Of a DNA stretch of 64,000 nucleotides, positions 24,131 through 32,674 are shown piece after piece. A program made the position numbers and the translations under genes. The DNA comes from Opitutaceae bacterium. Lineage in GTDB: Bacteria > Verrucomicrobiota > Verrucomicrobiia > Opitutales > Opitutaceae. The notes beneath the pieces are model-generated. The model worked only from the letters and a program-made list of their open reading frames with translations, ran no database searches and was not told where the DNA came from. The stretch is from NCBI GenBank assembly GCA_041395105.1, contig JAWLBB010000001.1, forward strand, positions 620,001 through 684,000. The letters run 5' to 3'. Position 1 is the first letter of the stretch. Every line of letters starts with the position of its first letter.

Positions 24131-26227
24131 ATGAAAGATCTTCCCAGATCCGAAACACGCAACCGCCGGTTGCGCGTCCTTACCCTGACTGCGGTCGTCC
24201 TCGGGTTGACCGCCACTGTTTCCGCCCAGGTGATCCCTGCCGACATCCAGTGGTTTGAGCCGAACGACCAGGAGAACTGGGTCTCGGTTTCCGCCGGGAT
24301 CGCCTTCACCGATGGCGATCAGGCCAGCTACCAGGCCCGCCACCAGGTGAATGCCGACGGTTTTGGCGGCATCGAGGAGTTGCACCAGGTCTTCAATTCG
24401 GACGGTGGTGTGCTCAAGCTCGAGGCCCGCCTGCTGGCCGGGAACAACGATTTCAAGGCGATCCTCGATTACCAGGACGAAAGCGGCTGGAGCCTCCGGG
24501 GCGGATTCCGTCATTACCAGGTCTGGTATGATGCCAGTGGCGGCTACCTCCCTCCGCCGGCCGATCAATTCATCCAGTTCTTCGACGACTCGATGACGGT
24601 CGATCGCGGCACCTTCTGGGTCGAGTTCGAAATGGCCCCGGAACAGGGCTTGGGCGCCTTCCTGCGTTATGCCCACACCTACCGCGATGGGCAGAAGGGA
24701 ACCACCTCGTGGAGCGCCACGAATCTGACCGGCGGTCTCGGCCAACGGGGCATTTCGCCCAACTTCTATGATCTGGATGAGACCCGCGACACGATCGAGG
24801 GCGAGATCAACTACACGGTGGACGAGACCAAGTTCGGTCTCGGCCTCCGCTACGAGACCTCTGATTATGACAACCGGCGGCAGATCCGTCGCGACCCGGG
24901 TGATACAGCCGACCGCTACCTGACTCACAAGGAGACCAACGAGACGGACCTCTTTTCCATGCACGGGTATGTCGACACCGCCTTCAATGAACAATGGCGC
25001 CTGTCGGTCGGCGGGATCTACACGGACATGAACGCCACCTTCGGCGGCGATCGGATCTGGGGTTCCAGCTACGACCCGATCTTCGATCCAGGCTTTCAGC
25101 GGCAGAATCGGGACGAGGGCTTCCTCGATCTCGAGGCAGACACCGGCATGGAGCAGTATGTGGGCAACGCCAACCTAGTCTTCTCTCCCAACAAAGACTG
25201 GCGGGTCGTCGGCTCTCTGAGGATGGAGAAGGTTGATACGGATGCGATGTCGGACTTCATCGAGACCAACTACCTCAACGGCAATGCTTCCGCGGACGAA
25301 CTGGCCGGCATGAGCGACAAGCAGTTCGACGAGATCGGTGAAGAGATCGAAGTGCAGTTTGGCGGCCTCAAGTCGGTCATCATGTACGCATCCGCCCAAT
25401 GGACGCAGGGAGACGGAGATCTTCGCGAGTCGATCATTGAGGTGGAGGATGGCGCCGTTGATCTCGAGCGCGATACCGGCTGGGACCGCAATACCGACAA
25501 ATATTCCATTGGCGCGAACTGGCATCCGACGGCGACGTTCGGAATTGCCGGCGAGTTTTATCATAAGGTCCGCACTAATGATTATGATACGACTCAAGAT
25601 TCCACGCCTCCGAGCGGCGGCGACCGCTTCCCCGCGTTTATCACTTACCAGAGTTTCACCACGGATGACATCAATGTCCGCGTGACCTGGCGACCGGATC
25701 CGAAGGTCACCGTAGTGGCCCGGATCGATGACCAGCAGACCTCGATCGATTCGCAGGAAGAGGGGCTGCCCCGGGTCGAGAGCGGTGACCTGAAGACCCG
25801 CATCTACAGCGGAGCGGTCACCTTCCTTCCGCAGGGCTGGCTCATGCTTCAGGCCAACATCAACTACGTGACCGACGAAGTGAACACCGGTCTGAGCGGT
25901 TCGGCGCTGAATATCGTCAACAACGCGACCAACGACTACTGGATCGGCACGATTTCCGCCATCATGGCGGTTGACGACAATACGGACGTGCAGGTGAACT
26001 ACACCGCCTACGAGGCAGACAACTACATCGACAATTCGGCCTACACGGTGCCTTACGGAGTCGGCGAAAAGGAAAAGATGATCGGTGCCTCGATAACTCA
26101 TCGTTTCTCCGAGCAGATGATGGTCTCCGCCAACTACACCTACGCGGACTTCAGTAGTGTCACGGTCGGCGGTTACAACGACTACACGGCCCACACGCTT
26201 TACGGGCGGGTCATGTATAGATTTTGA
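24131..26227 (+). CDS. MtrB/PioB-family outer-membrane beta-barrel
   Basis: The 698-residue product has a signal peptide (LTLTAVVLGLTATVSAQ) and alternating amphipathic strands throughout, ending on HTLYGRVMYRF, a standard barrel terminus with final Phe. Length and the downstream position after a DmsE/MtrA-like cytochrome match MtrB/PioB proteins, the barrels that sheath a multiheme cytochrome so electrons can cross the outer membrane. I see no CXXC near the N-terminus, a motif reported for MtrB of Shewanella. There is no gene here for an extracellular decaheme cytochrome such as MtrC. The pair could run outward (reduction) or inward (oxidation); context suggests outward. Confidence 0.85.
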   Translation: MKDLPRSETRNRRLRVLTLTAVVLGLTATVSAQVIPADIQWFEPNDQENWVSVSAGIAFTDGDQASYQARHQVNADGFGGIEELHQVFNSDGGVLKLEARLLAGNNDFKAILDYQDESGWSLRGGFRHYQVWYDASGGYLPPPADQFIQFFDDSMTVDRGTFWVEFEMAPEQGLGAFLRYAHTYRDGQKGTTSWSATNLTGGLGQRGISPNFYDLDETRDTIEGEINYTVDETKFGLGLRYETSDYDNRRQIRRDPGDTADRYLTHKETNETDLFSMHGYVDTAFNEQWRLSVGGIYTDMNATFGGDRIWGSSYDPIFDPGFQRQNRDEGFLDLEADTGMEQYVGNANLVFSPNKDWRVVGSLRMEKVDTDAMSDFIETNYLNGNASADELAGMSDKQFDEIGEEIEVQFGGLKSVIMYASAQWTQGDGDLRESIIEVEDGAVDLERDTGWDRNTDKYSIGANWHPTATFGIAGEFYHKVRTNDYDTTQDSTPPSGGDRFPAFITYQSFTTDDINVRVTWRPDPKVTVVARIDDQQTSIDSQEEGLPRVESGDLKTRIYSGAVTFLPQGWLMLQANINYVTDEVNTGLSGSALNIVNNATNDYWIGTISAIMAVDDNTDVQVNYTAYEADNYIDNSAYTVPYGVGEKEKMIGASITHRFSEQMMVSANYTYADFSSVTVGGYNDYTAHTLYGRVMYRF

Positions 26228-26269
26228 CATCTGCGGTGTCTGCCATTTGAATCCGGTTATTCCATTGCT

Positions 26270-26611
26270 ATGAAAAAGATACCTTTATTCGTTTTTTCAG
26301 CCGCGGTTCTGGGCTGGCTCGCCGGCCCGGCATTGGCCGAGGATATTGCCGAGACCTGGGCACGTCAGTGCCAGAAGTGCCATGCCGAGGACGGCTCGGG
26401 TGACACCAAGATGGGCAAGAAGCTGGGTCTGAAGGACTACCGGGACCCGGCGGTTCAGGCCGAGATGACCGATGAGGAGATCATCCGGATCACCAAGGAA
26501 GGGGTGACCGATGACAGCGGCAAGCAGGTGATGAAGGCCTATGCCGAGATCCTCACCGAGGAGCAGATCACCGAGATGTTGGCCCTCATCCGCAGCATGG
26601 CCAAGAGCTGA
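26270..26611 (+). CDS. Small monoheme periplasmic cytochrome c
   Basis: The 113-residue product has a signal peptide cleaved near ALA-ED (residue 23). One heme site, CQKCH, is at 34-38, and Met88 (KQVMKAY) is a plausible second axial ligand. Size and layout fit class I cytochromes such as c553. It would shuttle electrons between the inner-membrane NapC-type cytochrome and the MtrA-like conduit. It lies 42 bp after the barrel gene, and a strong terminator-like hairpin follows it. Confidence 0.9.
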   Translation: MKKIPLFVFSAAVLGWLAGPALAEDIAETWARQCQKCHAEDGSGDTKMGKKLGLKDYRDPAVQAEMTDEEIIRITKEGVTDDSGKQVMKAYAEILTEEQITEMLALIRSMAKS

Positions 26612-26649
26612 GCGGCAATTTCTTCTGCCGCTGCACCAATAGATTTGTC

Positions 26650-26688
26650 GCGGGACCGTCCCAATTCATAAGGCGGTCCCGCCTTTTT
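26650..26688 (+). terminator. Rho-independent terminator or attenuator
   Basis: GCGGGACCG at 26650-26658 pairs perfectly with CGGTCCCGC at 26674-26682, and a run of five T follows at 26684-26688. It sits 38 bp after the cytochrome c stop and only 5 bp before the NapC-type start codon. Read-through would therefore decide how much of the downstream heptaheme cytochrome is made from the upstream promoter. Confidence 0.85.
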
Positions 26689-26693
26689 GTACC

Positions 26694-28169
26694 ATGAGCG
26701 AACAAGAGCCGAGATACTGGAAGATAGGGAACATCTTCTTCCGGAACTACCCAAGCCTGCTTGGGTTCATCATCATGATCAGTGCGGCGTTTGCCTTTGC
26801 GCTGCTCTTCCTGATCGATCTCCTGGCCGCTCACGCCAATCCCTACATGGGGATTCTGGCCTATATCGTTGCGCCGGCCTTCTTCTTCACCGGGGTCGGC
26901 TTCCTTGGATTCGGCTGGTGGCTTCACCGTCGGAATCTCGCCCGCCACGTGGGCGATCAGTCTTTGCAGCTGACGATTGACCTGAGCCGTCCGAAGGACC
27001 GGCGGCGCCTGGTCGTCTTTGTCAGTTGCACGATTCTCTTTCTCCTGATCAGTGCGATCGGCAGTCACCGCACCTACAAATACACGGAATCGAATGAATT
27101 CTGCGGGCTGGTCTGCCACACCGTGATGGAACCGGAATACACGACCTACCAGCTTTCTCCCCACGCGCGGGTGGCGTGTGTCGATTGCCATATCGGTTCC
27201 GGAACGACCTGGTATGTCAAATCGAAGATCAGCGGCGCTTATCAGGTTTACTCCGTGCTTTTCGACAAGTACCACCGGCCGATCGAAACGCCGGTGGCCA
27301 ACCTGCGACCGGCGCGGGAAACCTGTCAGGAATGTCACTGGCCGGAAAAGTTCTCCGGAAATCTGGACAGGTCCTACGAACATTTTCTGTCCGACGACGA
27401 CAACACACCCTACACGGTGAGGATGTCGCTGAAAGTCGGCGGCGGCAATGCCGAGTTCGGCCCGGTCGAAGGGATCCACTGGCACGTGGCGAACAAGGTC
27501 GAGTATATCGCCACCGACCCCAAGCGTCAGGAGATCCCCTGGATCCGGGTGACCCGGGATGACGGAACCCAGAGCATCTTCGCCACCGAGGACTACATGG
27601 AAGCCCCTCCGGCAGGTGAGATCCGGATGATGGATTGCATCGATTGCCACAACCGGCCGGCGCATATATTTCAGAGCCCGAACGAGCTGGTCGAGGCGGC
27701 GATGGTCCAGGGACGGATCTCGCGGACCCTGCCGGCGATCAAGGATCGGGCGGCGGTGGCCCTGACCGGTTCCTATGAGACGGTCGAGGAGGCCGGGGCG
27801 GGTATCGTTGAAGCGATGGTCAAGTACTACGGCGACGACCCTCTGGTGCAGCCAACGGCGGACGAGCTGTTCCGGCTCTACCGCGGCCATTTCTTCCCGG
27901 CGATGGATTCGAGCTGGGAGGAATACCCCGACAACATCGGGCACAAGGACTGGCCGGGTTGTTTCCGGTGTCATGACGACCTGCACGAGAACGGAGAGGG
28001 CCAGGTTCTCCGTGCCTCAAGCTGCAATACCTGCCACACCATCCTGGCCCAGGGGCAGGGTGAGGAGTTGCGGCAGCTGGCACCGGCCGGGCTGGAATTC
28101 TTCCATCCCGACGGCGAGGATGTCAGTGGTTGGCTCTGCAGCGACTGCCACACCGGCGCACGCCAGTAG
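26694..28169 (+). CDS. NapC/NirT-type membrane cytochrome c with seven heme sites
   Basis: The 491-residue protein has three hydrophobic segments near residues 22-45, 52-76 and 105-123. Heme sites then follow: CGLVCH at 137 (three residues between cysteines), CVDCH at 162, CQECH at 211, and later CIDCH, CFRCH, CNTCH and CSDCH. The phrase MEPEYTTYQLSPHARVACVD is the NapC/NirT quinol-oxidase hallmark. Family members take electrons from menaquinol to periplasmic partners; this one is longer than the four-heme CymA/NapC type. It would link the quinone pool, reduced by SQR, to the cytochromes upstream. The ATG has no Shine-Dalgarno site because it directly follows a terminator hairpin. Confidence 0.88.
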   Translation: MSEQEPRYWKIGNIFFRNYPSLLGFIIMISAAFAFALLFLIDLLAAHANPYMGILAYIVAPAFFFTGVGFLGFGWWLHRRNLARHVGDQSLQLTIDLSRPKDRRRLVVFVSCTILFLLISAIGSHRTYKYTESNEFCGLVCHTVMEPEYTTYQLSPHARVACVDCHIGSGTTWYVKSKISGAYQVYSVLFDKYHRPIETPVANLRPARETCQECHWPEKFSGNLDRSYEHFLSDDDNTPYTVRMSLKVGGGNAEFGPVEGIHWHVANKVEYIATDPKRQEIPWIRVTRDDGTQSIFATEDYMEAPPAGEIRMMDCIDCHNRPAHIFQSPNELVEAAMVQGRISRTLPAIKDRAAVALTGSYETVEEAGAGIVEAMVKYYGDDPLVQPTADELFRLYRGHFFPAMDSSWEEYPDNIGHKDWPGCFRCHDDLHENGEGQVLRASSCNTCHTILAQGQGEELRQLAPAGLEFFHPDGEDVSGWLCSDCHTGARQ

Positions 28170-28234
28170 TCCGGCTTGCGGATTGGTTTTTCGCTCGCCA
28201 GACGGCGGTGGCCTTCTAGAGTCCGCGTCATCCC

Positions 28235-28591
28235 ATGACGACGATCAATATCTTCCAGAACGCCAAGGAGTCCGAGAAATTTGCCGACGGTTCGATCATC
28301 TTCAGCAAGGGTGATCCGGGTGATTGCATGTTCGGAGTGGTCGAAGGGGAAGTGGAGATCGTCCTGAATGACAAAGTGATCGATACCCTCTCGTCGGGCG
28401 CGATCCTGGGAGAGATGGGCCTGATCGACCACAGCCCGCGGGCGGCCAGCGCACGGGTGAAAGGCTCGGCGAAATTGGTCAGGATCGACGAGCGTCGGTT
28501 CAATTTCCTGGTGCAGCAGACCCCGTTTTTTGCGCTTCAGGTCATGCGGATCATCACCGCCCGTCTGCGCAAGCTGATGGCGGCCGAGTGA
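28235..28591 (+). CDS. Stand-alone cyclic-nucleotide-binding domain protein
   Basis: The 118-residue protein is one cyclic-nucleotide-binding (CAP_ED) domain: FADGSIIFSKGDPGDCMFGV, then GEVEIVLNDKVIDTLSSGAI, LGEMGLIDHSPRAASARVKG. The phosphate-binding cassette GEMGLID-SPRAASA has the Glu and Arg that contact cAMP in CRP and PKA. There is no DNA-binding helix-turn-helix, so it is not a CRP-type regulator by itself. It follows the NapC-type gene by 65 bp. A soluble-adenylyl-cyclase-like gene converges on it 54 bp away. It may sense cAMP and act by protein contact; this is inference. Confidence 0.9.
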   Translation: MTTINIFQNAKESEKFADGSIIFSKGDPGDCMFGVVEGEVEIVLNDKVIDTLSSGAILGEMGLIDHSPRAASARVKGSAKLVRIDERRFNFLVQQTPFFALQVMRIITARLRKLMAAE

Positions 28592-28645
28592 TTCGGCGGC
28601 CCCGGGTCAGGGGTTTGCCACTGTATCGAGTCCCCTGGATTGCCG

Positions 28646-31600
28646 TTAGCCGTCCCCGGGTTCGCCAAAGGCAGCCATGGCCCGGTCGAGGACCTTTCCG
28701 AGGGACAGCGCGCGTCCCTCCTGATCCGCCGCTTCGAGTTCATTTCCGGTCAGGGCGGCGTAGGCCGGGCCGAGGGTATCGGATAATTTTTTCGCGTCGG
28801 CCTGGCTGACCGGAGATTTGATATCCTTGCGCAGTTGGTCTGCGGCCGCGGCCAGAACGACGGCCTCCCGGGATTGGCTGCGACGGGCCGAAAGCATGGC
28901 GAAGGCTTCGAGCAGGAACGCGAGCGCCCTCTTGTCGCCGAGTTCGCGATTGATGAGAAGGCTTTCCCGGAGGGCGCGGGAAGCGGCGGTGTCGTCGCCC
29001 GCATCGAGAGCGACTTCGGCCAGACTGTTCAGCGAATTGGCGGTGGCCCAGCGGTCGCCGACCGCCCGGTTGAGCTGGAGGCTTTTTTCGATCACATCGC
29101 TCGCCTTGCCGTACTCGCCGCGGCTGCGATAGAGCATGCCCATATTGTTGTAGGAATTGGCCAGGGCCCAGCGGTCATTGAGTTCCTGCCGGATATGCAG
29201 TGCCTGGTCGTAGAGTTCCTCGCACGTCTCCAGATTGCCCTTCATCCGCTCGAGGATGCCCAGATTGTTGATCAGGTCGGCCGCCTTGCGTCGGTCGCCG
29301 GTCAGCTCCCGCAGAATCAGGCTGTCGCTGTAAAGGCGCGAGGCGTCAGCGAGGTTGCCGGTCTGGGCGGCGAGGGTGCCCTGGCTCTGCAGGTTCTGAC
29401 CGAGGTTGACCTGGTCTCCGGCCTTTTCCAGCCCGACCGCAGCCCGCTGCAGCCACTTGATGGCTTCTGCATAATCGCCGCGCTTCCGCAGCAACTCCCC
29501 GATGGCTGATTCGGCATGGGCGATCCGCCCGGGGTCGCCGGCCGCTCGGGCCAACTCCAGTGCCCGATCGTAGTGCTTTCTGGCGCGACCCCAGTCGCCG
29601 GTTGTTTCCAGAACGCTTCCCAAGTCGATCAGCAGAGATGTCTTTTCGTCATCGTCGGACAGGGGGATCAGGCGTTCGTAGTAATCAACGGCGGCCTCAT
29701 TGGAATAGGAGTGCCGGGCAGCGTCGCCGGCCTGGCGGAAGTAAATCCGTTTCTTTTCCGTGTTGTCACTGCGCCCGAAGTGATAAGCCAGCAATTCAAG
29801 CAGATTGGATCGCCGCCGTTTGGCCATGTCCTCGAGGAAGAAGCCGGCGGCTTCATGGATGCGGCTCTTGAAGGCGTGGGGCAGGCTGTCGTAGGCCACT
29901 TCCTGGATGACGATATGCTTGAAGAAATAGGCCAGCTCAGCGGTGCCTTCCTCCTTCTCAATCAGGTCATGGCGCTCGATACTGCGGAGGTCTTCCTCGA
30001 CCTTGGGCATTCCGATGGAGTTCGGATGCACGCCGGCCAGCATGGAGGCGTAGAAGAGACGGCCGATCACGCTGGCGATCTTGACCGATACCTGTGCATC
30101 CCGGGTGAGCTGGTCGATACGGCTGAGCACGAGGCTGTGCATGCTGTTCGGCAGGTCGATTTCGTCCAGCGGGACATTCGAGACACCGTCGAGGACATTC
30201 CCCTCCAGGTAGTTGATCAACTCCTCGATGAAGAATGGATTTCCCCCGGATTTGCGGACAATCAGTTCGATCAGTTCGGTTGAACGCTCGAGCCGGCGAT
30301 CTCCGGATTTCCGATTGTCCAGGCGCAGTTCGACCAGCTGTCTCGCCTCGTCCTCGCTGAAATCGCCGAGTTCGATCCGGGTATGGTAGTCGAGGGTTTC
30401 CTCGTCCGCGGTCAGGATGGTGCCGTCCGCTCCGGGCCGGTGGACGACAAACAAAGCCAGGGGTATCCGGACGGCTGCCTGGGCCAGAGCGATCAGGACT
30501 TCGCGCGATGCGGCATCGATCCAGTGGGCATCTTCGAGGACAATCACGAGCGGTTGGGCCGCCGCCCGGCATCGAATGCAGGTGATCAGAAGACTGATGA
30601 GTGAGGAACGTCTCAGCTTGGCGTCGAAGGTGCGGGTCAGCTCCGAATCCGGTAGTTCCAGGTTGAGGATCGGACCAAGCAGCGGCGCCCGCTCGCCGAG
30701 TCCGGGCTCGATCGATTCAAGCTGGGCGGCCAGGTGCCCCGGGATCGCCCTGGCCTCCAGGTCGGAACGGATTCCGAAAAACTCGCGCCAAATGGACCAC
30801 CAGACGGAGAAGGTGCCGGTGCGCGCGAAGGCCTGGCATTCCCCGGCATAGCCGAGGAAGTTCATCCTGTCGGCCAGTTGGACAACCTCGGCGATCAGCC
30901 GGGATTTCCCGACACCCGCATCCGCCTCGATCGAGATCAGCTGTCCCCTCCCGCCGGCCGCTGCTTCGAGCTTCCCTTGGATCGCGGCCATCTCGTCTTT
31001 GCGACCGATCATGGGCAGGCGGTAACGCGCGGTCTTGAAGGCGGCGGTTGTCTGTTCCCGGCGTTTCTGGAGTTCGAAGATCTGGATGGGCTCGCTCTTT
31101 CCCTTGACGCGGATTCTGGGCAACTCCGGCAGGAAGAATGACTCGAGATGCCGGCGTGCGGCCGATTCGCTGACCAGGATCTGGCCGGGTCTGGCGTTCT
31201 GCATCAGGCGGGCTGAGAGGTTGACGTCATCGCCGAGAACACCGTAGGTCCTGCGGGAAAGGCCACCGTAGGCTCCGGTTCGCATGGTTCCACGGGTCAC
31301 GCCGACTTGAACGTCGCCGACAATCTCCCTCAGGTGCGGTGGCGAGTCGCGCACCTCAAGGGCGGCCATGAGTGCACGTGCGGTGTCGTCTTCGTGGGCG
31401 GTGGGCGCACCGAAAGCGAAATAGGCAAAGCTCCCCTTGTCGCCGATGGTCAGCTGAACAAGGGTGCCGCCCAGGCGTTCGATGATCGCCTGCATCCAAC
31501 GGACGTAGGCGTCGAGCTTTTCCGGTGCGGCGGGATCCGCCTCGAACTGGATGCCGGTGAAGCGGACGAAAACGGATGCGGCAGGACGGAGCTCGGTCAG

Positions 31601-32365
31601 GAATTCGCCCTGGGCGGAGACGATCCGCTGAAAGACCTCCTGGATCAGCCAGGGGCGGAGCGTTTCAACGCCCAGTCTGCCCCGGTCGCGGTCCGTCCGG
31701 GATGACGGAATCGGTGGATCGATCAACCGGTCGACCACCGCGATGGGTTGCCCCATCTCCGAAGGTCTTCGCTCGCGGATCGACAGAAGTCCTCCCAGGC
31801 TGGCGACAGTCCGGTCGTCGCAGACGACGTCGCCACGCTCGGCCCCGTGTTCGGCGTCGGCAAGGCTCTCGAGCACCCGTCCGGCAATCAGGTCGAAGAG
31901 CTGGATCGCGGGGTCGCCCACCACGAAGCGGCGGACCCGCCCGGTGGCGACGGCGACTTTCATGGCGAGGGCGTGTTGGGCACCGTCCGGCAGGGTGATG
32001 GCTTTGAAGGCGTCCATGGCCGCCTGCATCCCGAAGGCCGAGGCGAGAGCGCGCCGGCCGTCGTCGCCACCGAACCAGCAGGTGATGGCGTCGCCGGCAA
32101 ATCCAATTACGCTCCCGCCGAAGGCATCCACCTGGCGGATCAAGGCATCGTAAACACGGTTGAGGTGATTGGTCAGCTCCTCGCCGCCCCGGCGCGGACC
32201 GTAGCGACTGACCACGGCCTCGGTCAGGGGAGTGAAACCCGAAATATCGGCGAAGAGGGCCGCTCCATCAGAAAACTCCGAAAACTCCGTCCCGTTGCAG
32301 AGTGCATCGACTCGGTCAATCGGGAGGTAGGCGGCCAGATTTTCCAGGATTTCGGGGGACGGCAT
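28646..32365 (-). CDS. Soluble-adenylyl-cyclase-like protein: two cyclase domains, ATPase, TPR repeats
   Basis: The 1239-residue protein has the order of mammalian soluble adenylyl cyclase. Cyclase domain 1 (1-~215) holds LFADISGFTPL with metal Asp40 and VIGFAGDAITCWFGG with Asp92. Cyclase domain 2 (~260-440) has VFVRFTGIQF, where the metal Asp position is not Asp, and later GVLGDDVNLSARLMQNA. An AAA/NACHT-like ATPase follows (ISIEADAGVGKSRLIAEV near residue 500, IVLEDAHWIDAASREVLIAL). The last ~400 residues are TPR repeats (NLGILERMKGNLETCEELYD, NNMGMLYRSRGEYGKASDVI). It should make cAMP, perhaps in response to bicarbonate or a partner bound by the TPRs. No signal peptide; cytoplasmic. Confidence 0.88.
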   Translation of the reverse strand: MPSPEILENLAAYLPIDRVDALCNGTEFSEFSDGAALFADISGFTPLTEAVVSRYGPRRGGEELTNHLNRVYDALIRQVDAFGGSVIGFAGDAITCWFGGDDGRRALASAFGMQAAMDAFKAITLPDGAQHALAMKVAVATGRVRRFVVGDPAIQLFDLIAGRVLESLADAEHGAERGDVVCDDRTVASLGGLLSIRERRPSEMGQPIAVVDRLIDPPIPSSRTDRDRGRLGVETLRPWLIQEVFQRIVSAQGEFLTELRPAASVFVRFTGIQFEADPAAPEKLDAYVRWMQAIIERLGGTLVQLTIGDKGSFAYFAFGAPTAHEDDTARALMAALEVRDSPPHLREIVGDVQVGVTRGTMRTGAYGGLSRRTYGVLGDDVNLSARLMQNARPGQILVSESAARRHLESFFLPELPRIRVKGKSEPIQIFELQKRREQTTAAFKTARYRLPMIGRKDEMAAIQGKLEAAAGGRGQLISIEADAGVGKSRLIAEVVQLADRMNFLGYAGECQAFARTGTFSVWWSIWREFFGIRSDLEARAIPGHLAAQLESIEPGLGERAPLLGPILNLELPDSELTRTFDAKLRRSSLISLLITCIRCRAAAQPLVIVLEDAHWIDAASREVLIALAQAAVRIPLALFVVHRPGADGTILTADEETLDYHTRIELGDFSEDEARQLVELRLDNRKSGDRRLERSTELIELIVRKSGGNPFFIEELINYLEGNVLDGVSNVPLDEIDLPNSMHSLVLSRIDQLTRDAQVSVKIASVIGRLFYASMLAGVHPNSIGMPKVEEDLRSIERHDLIEKEEGTAELAYFFKHIVIQEVAYDSLPHAFKSRIHEAAGFFLEDMAKRRRSNLLELLAYHFGRSDNTEKKRIYFRQAGDAARHSYSNEAAVDYYERLIPLSDDDEKTSLLIDLGSVLETTGDWGRARKHYDRALELARAAGDPGRIAHAESAIGELLRKRGDYAEAIKWLQRAAVGLEKAGDQVNLGQNLQSQGTLAAQTGNLADASRLYSDSLILRELTGDRRKAADLINNLGILERMKGNLETCEELYDQALHIRQELNDRWALANSYNNMGMLYRSRGEYGKASDVIEKSLQLNRAVGDRWATANSLNSLAEVALDAGDDTAASRALRESLLINRELGDKRALAFLLEAFAMLSARRSQSREAVVLAAAADQLRKDIKSPVSQADAKKLSDTLGPAYAALTGNELEAADQEGRALSLGKVLDRAMAAFGEPGDG

Positions 32366-32674
32366 CGAATCGGGCTATTAGGTGTCCGAGCCGGCTCTGA
32401 GGGTCAACCGAGAAGGACAGATCCGTCTGACTGTTGATCAGATACTTTCATCCTTCGCTGGTTTGATGGAGAGAAAGATGAATACCCCACCCGTTAGGCG
32501 GGTTGTCGATTGAGCCGACTTCGAGCGGGAGCTATGGCAATAGGTGCGCAGTCGTTTGGTGATTGCTTAGCCCTCAGGCTTCGGATGGGGTTCTTCCCGA
32601 TCGTCGATCTTGCTAATCTATGGTATAAACAATGCTGTTTTCGGTGGTGGTGTCGGTCGACTCGAACCTATTTC
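32366..32674. promoter_or_regulatory. Divergent upstream region of the giant protease gene
   Basis: This 309-bp region lies between the divergent cyclase and giant-protein starts. It contains a small stem ACCCG, TTAGG, CGGGT near 32490 and a TATGGTATAAAC segment near 32620 that could be a -10 region. The open frame of the downstream gene extends back to 32510, but that part lacks any signal peptide or domain, so it is treated as leader. Confidence 0.4.
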
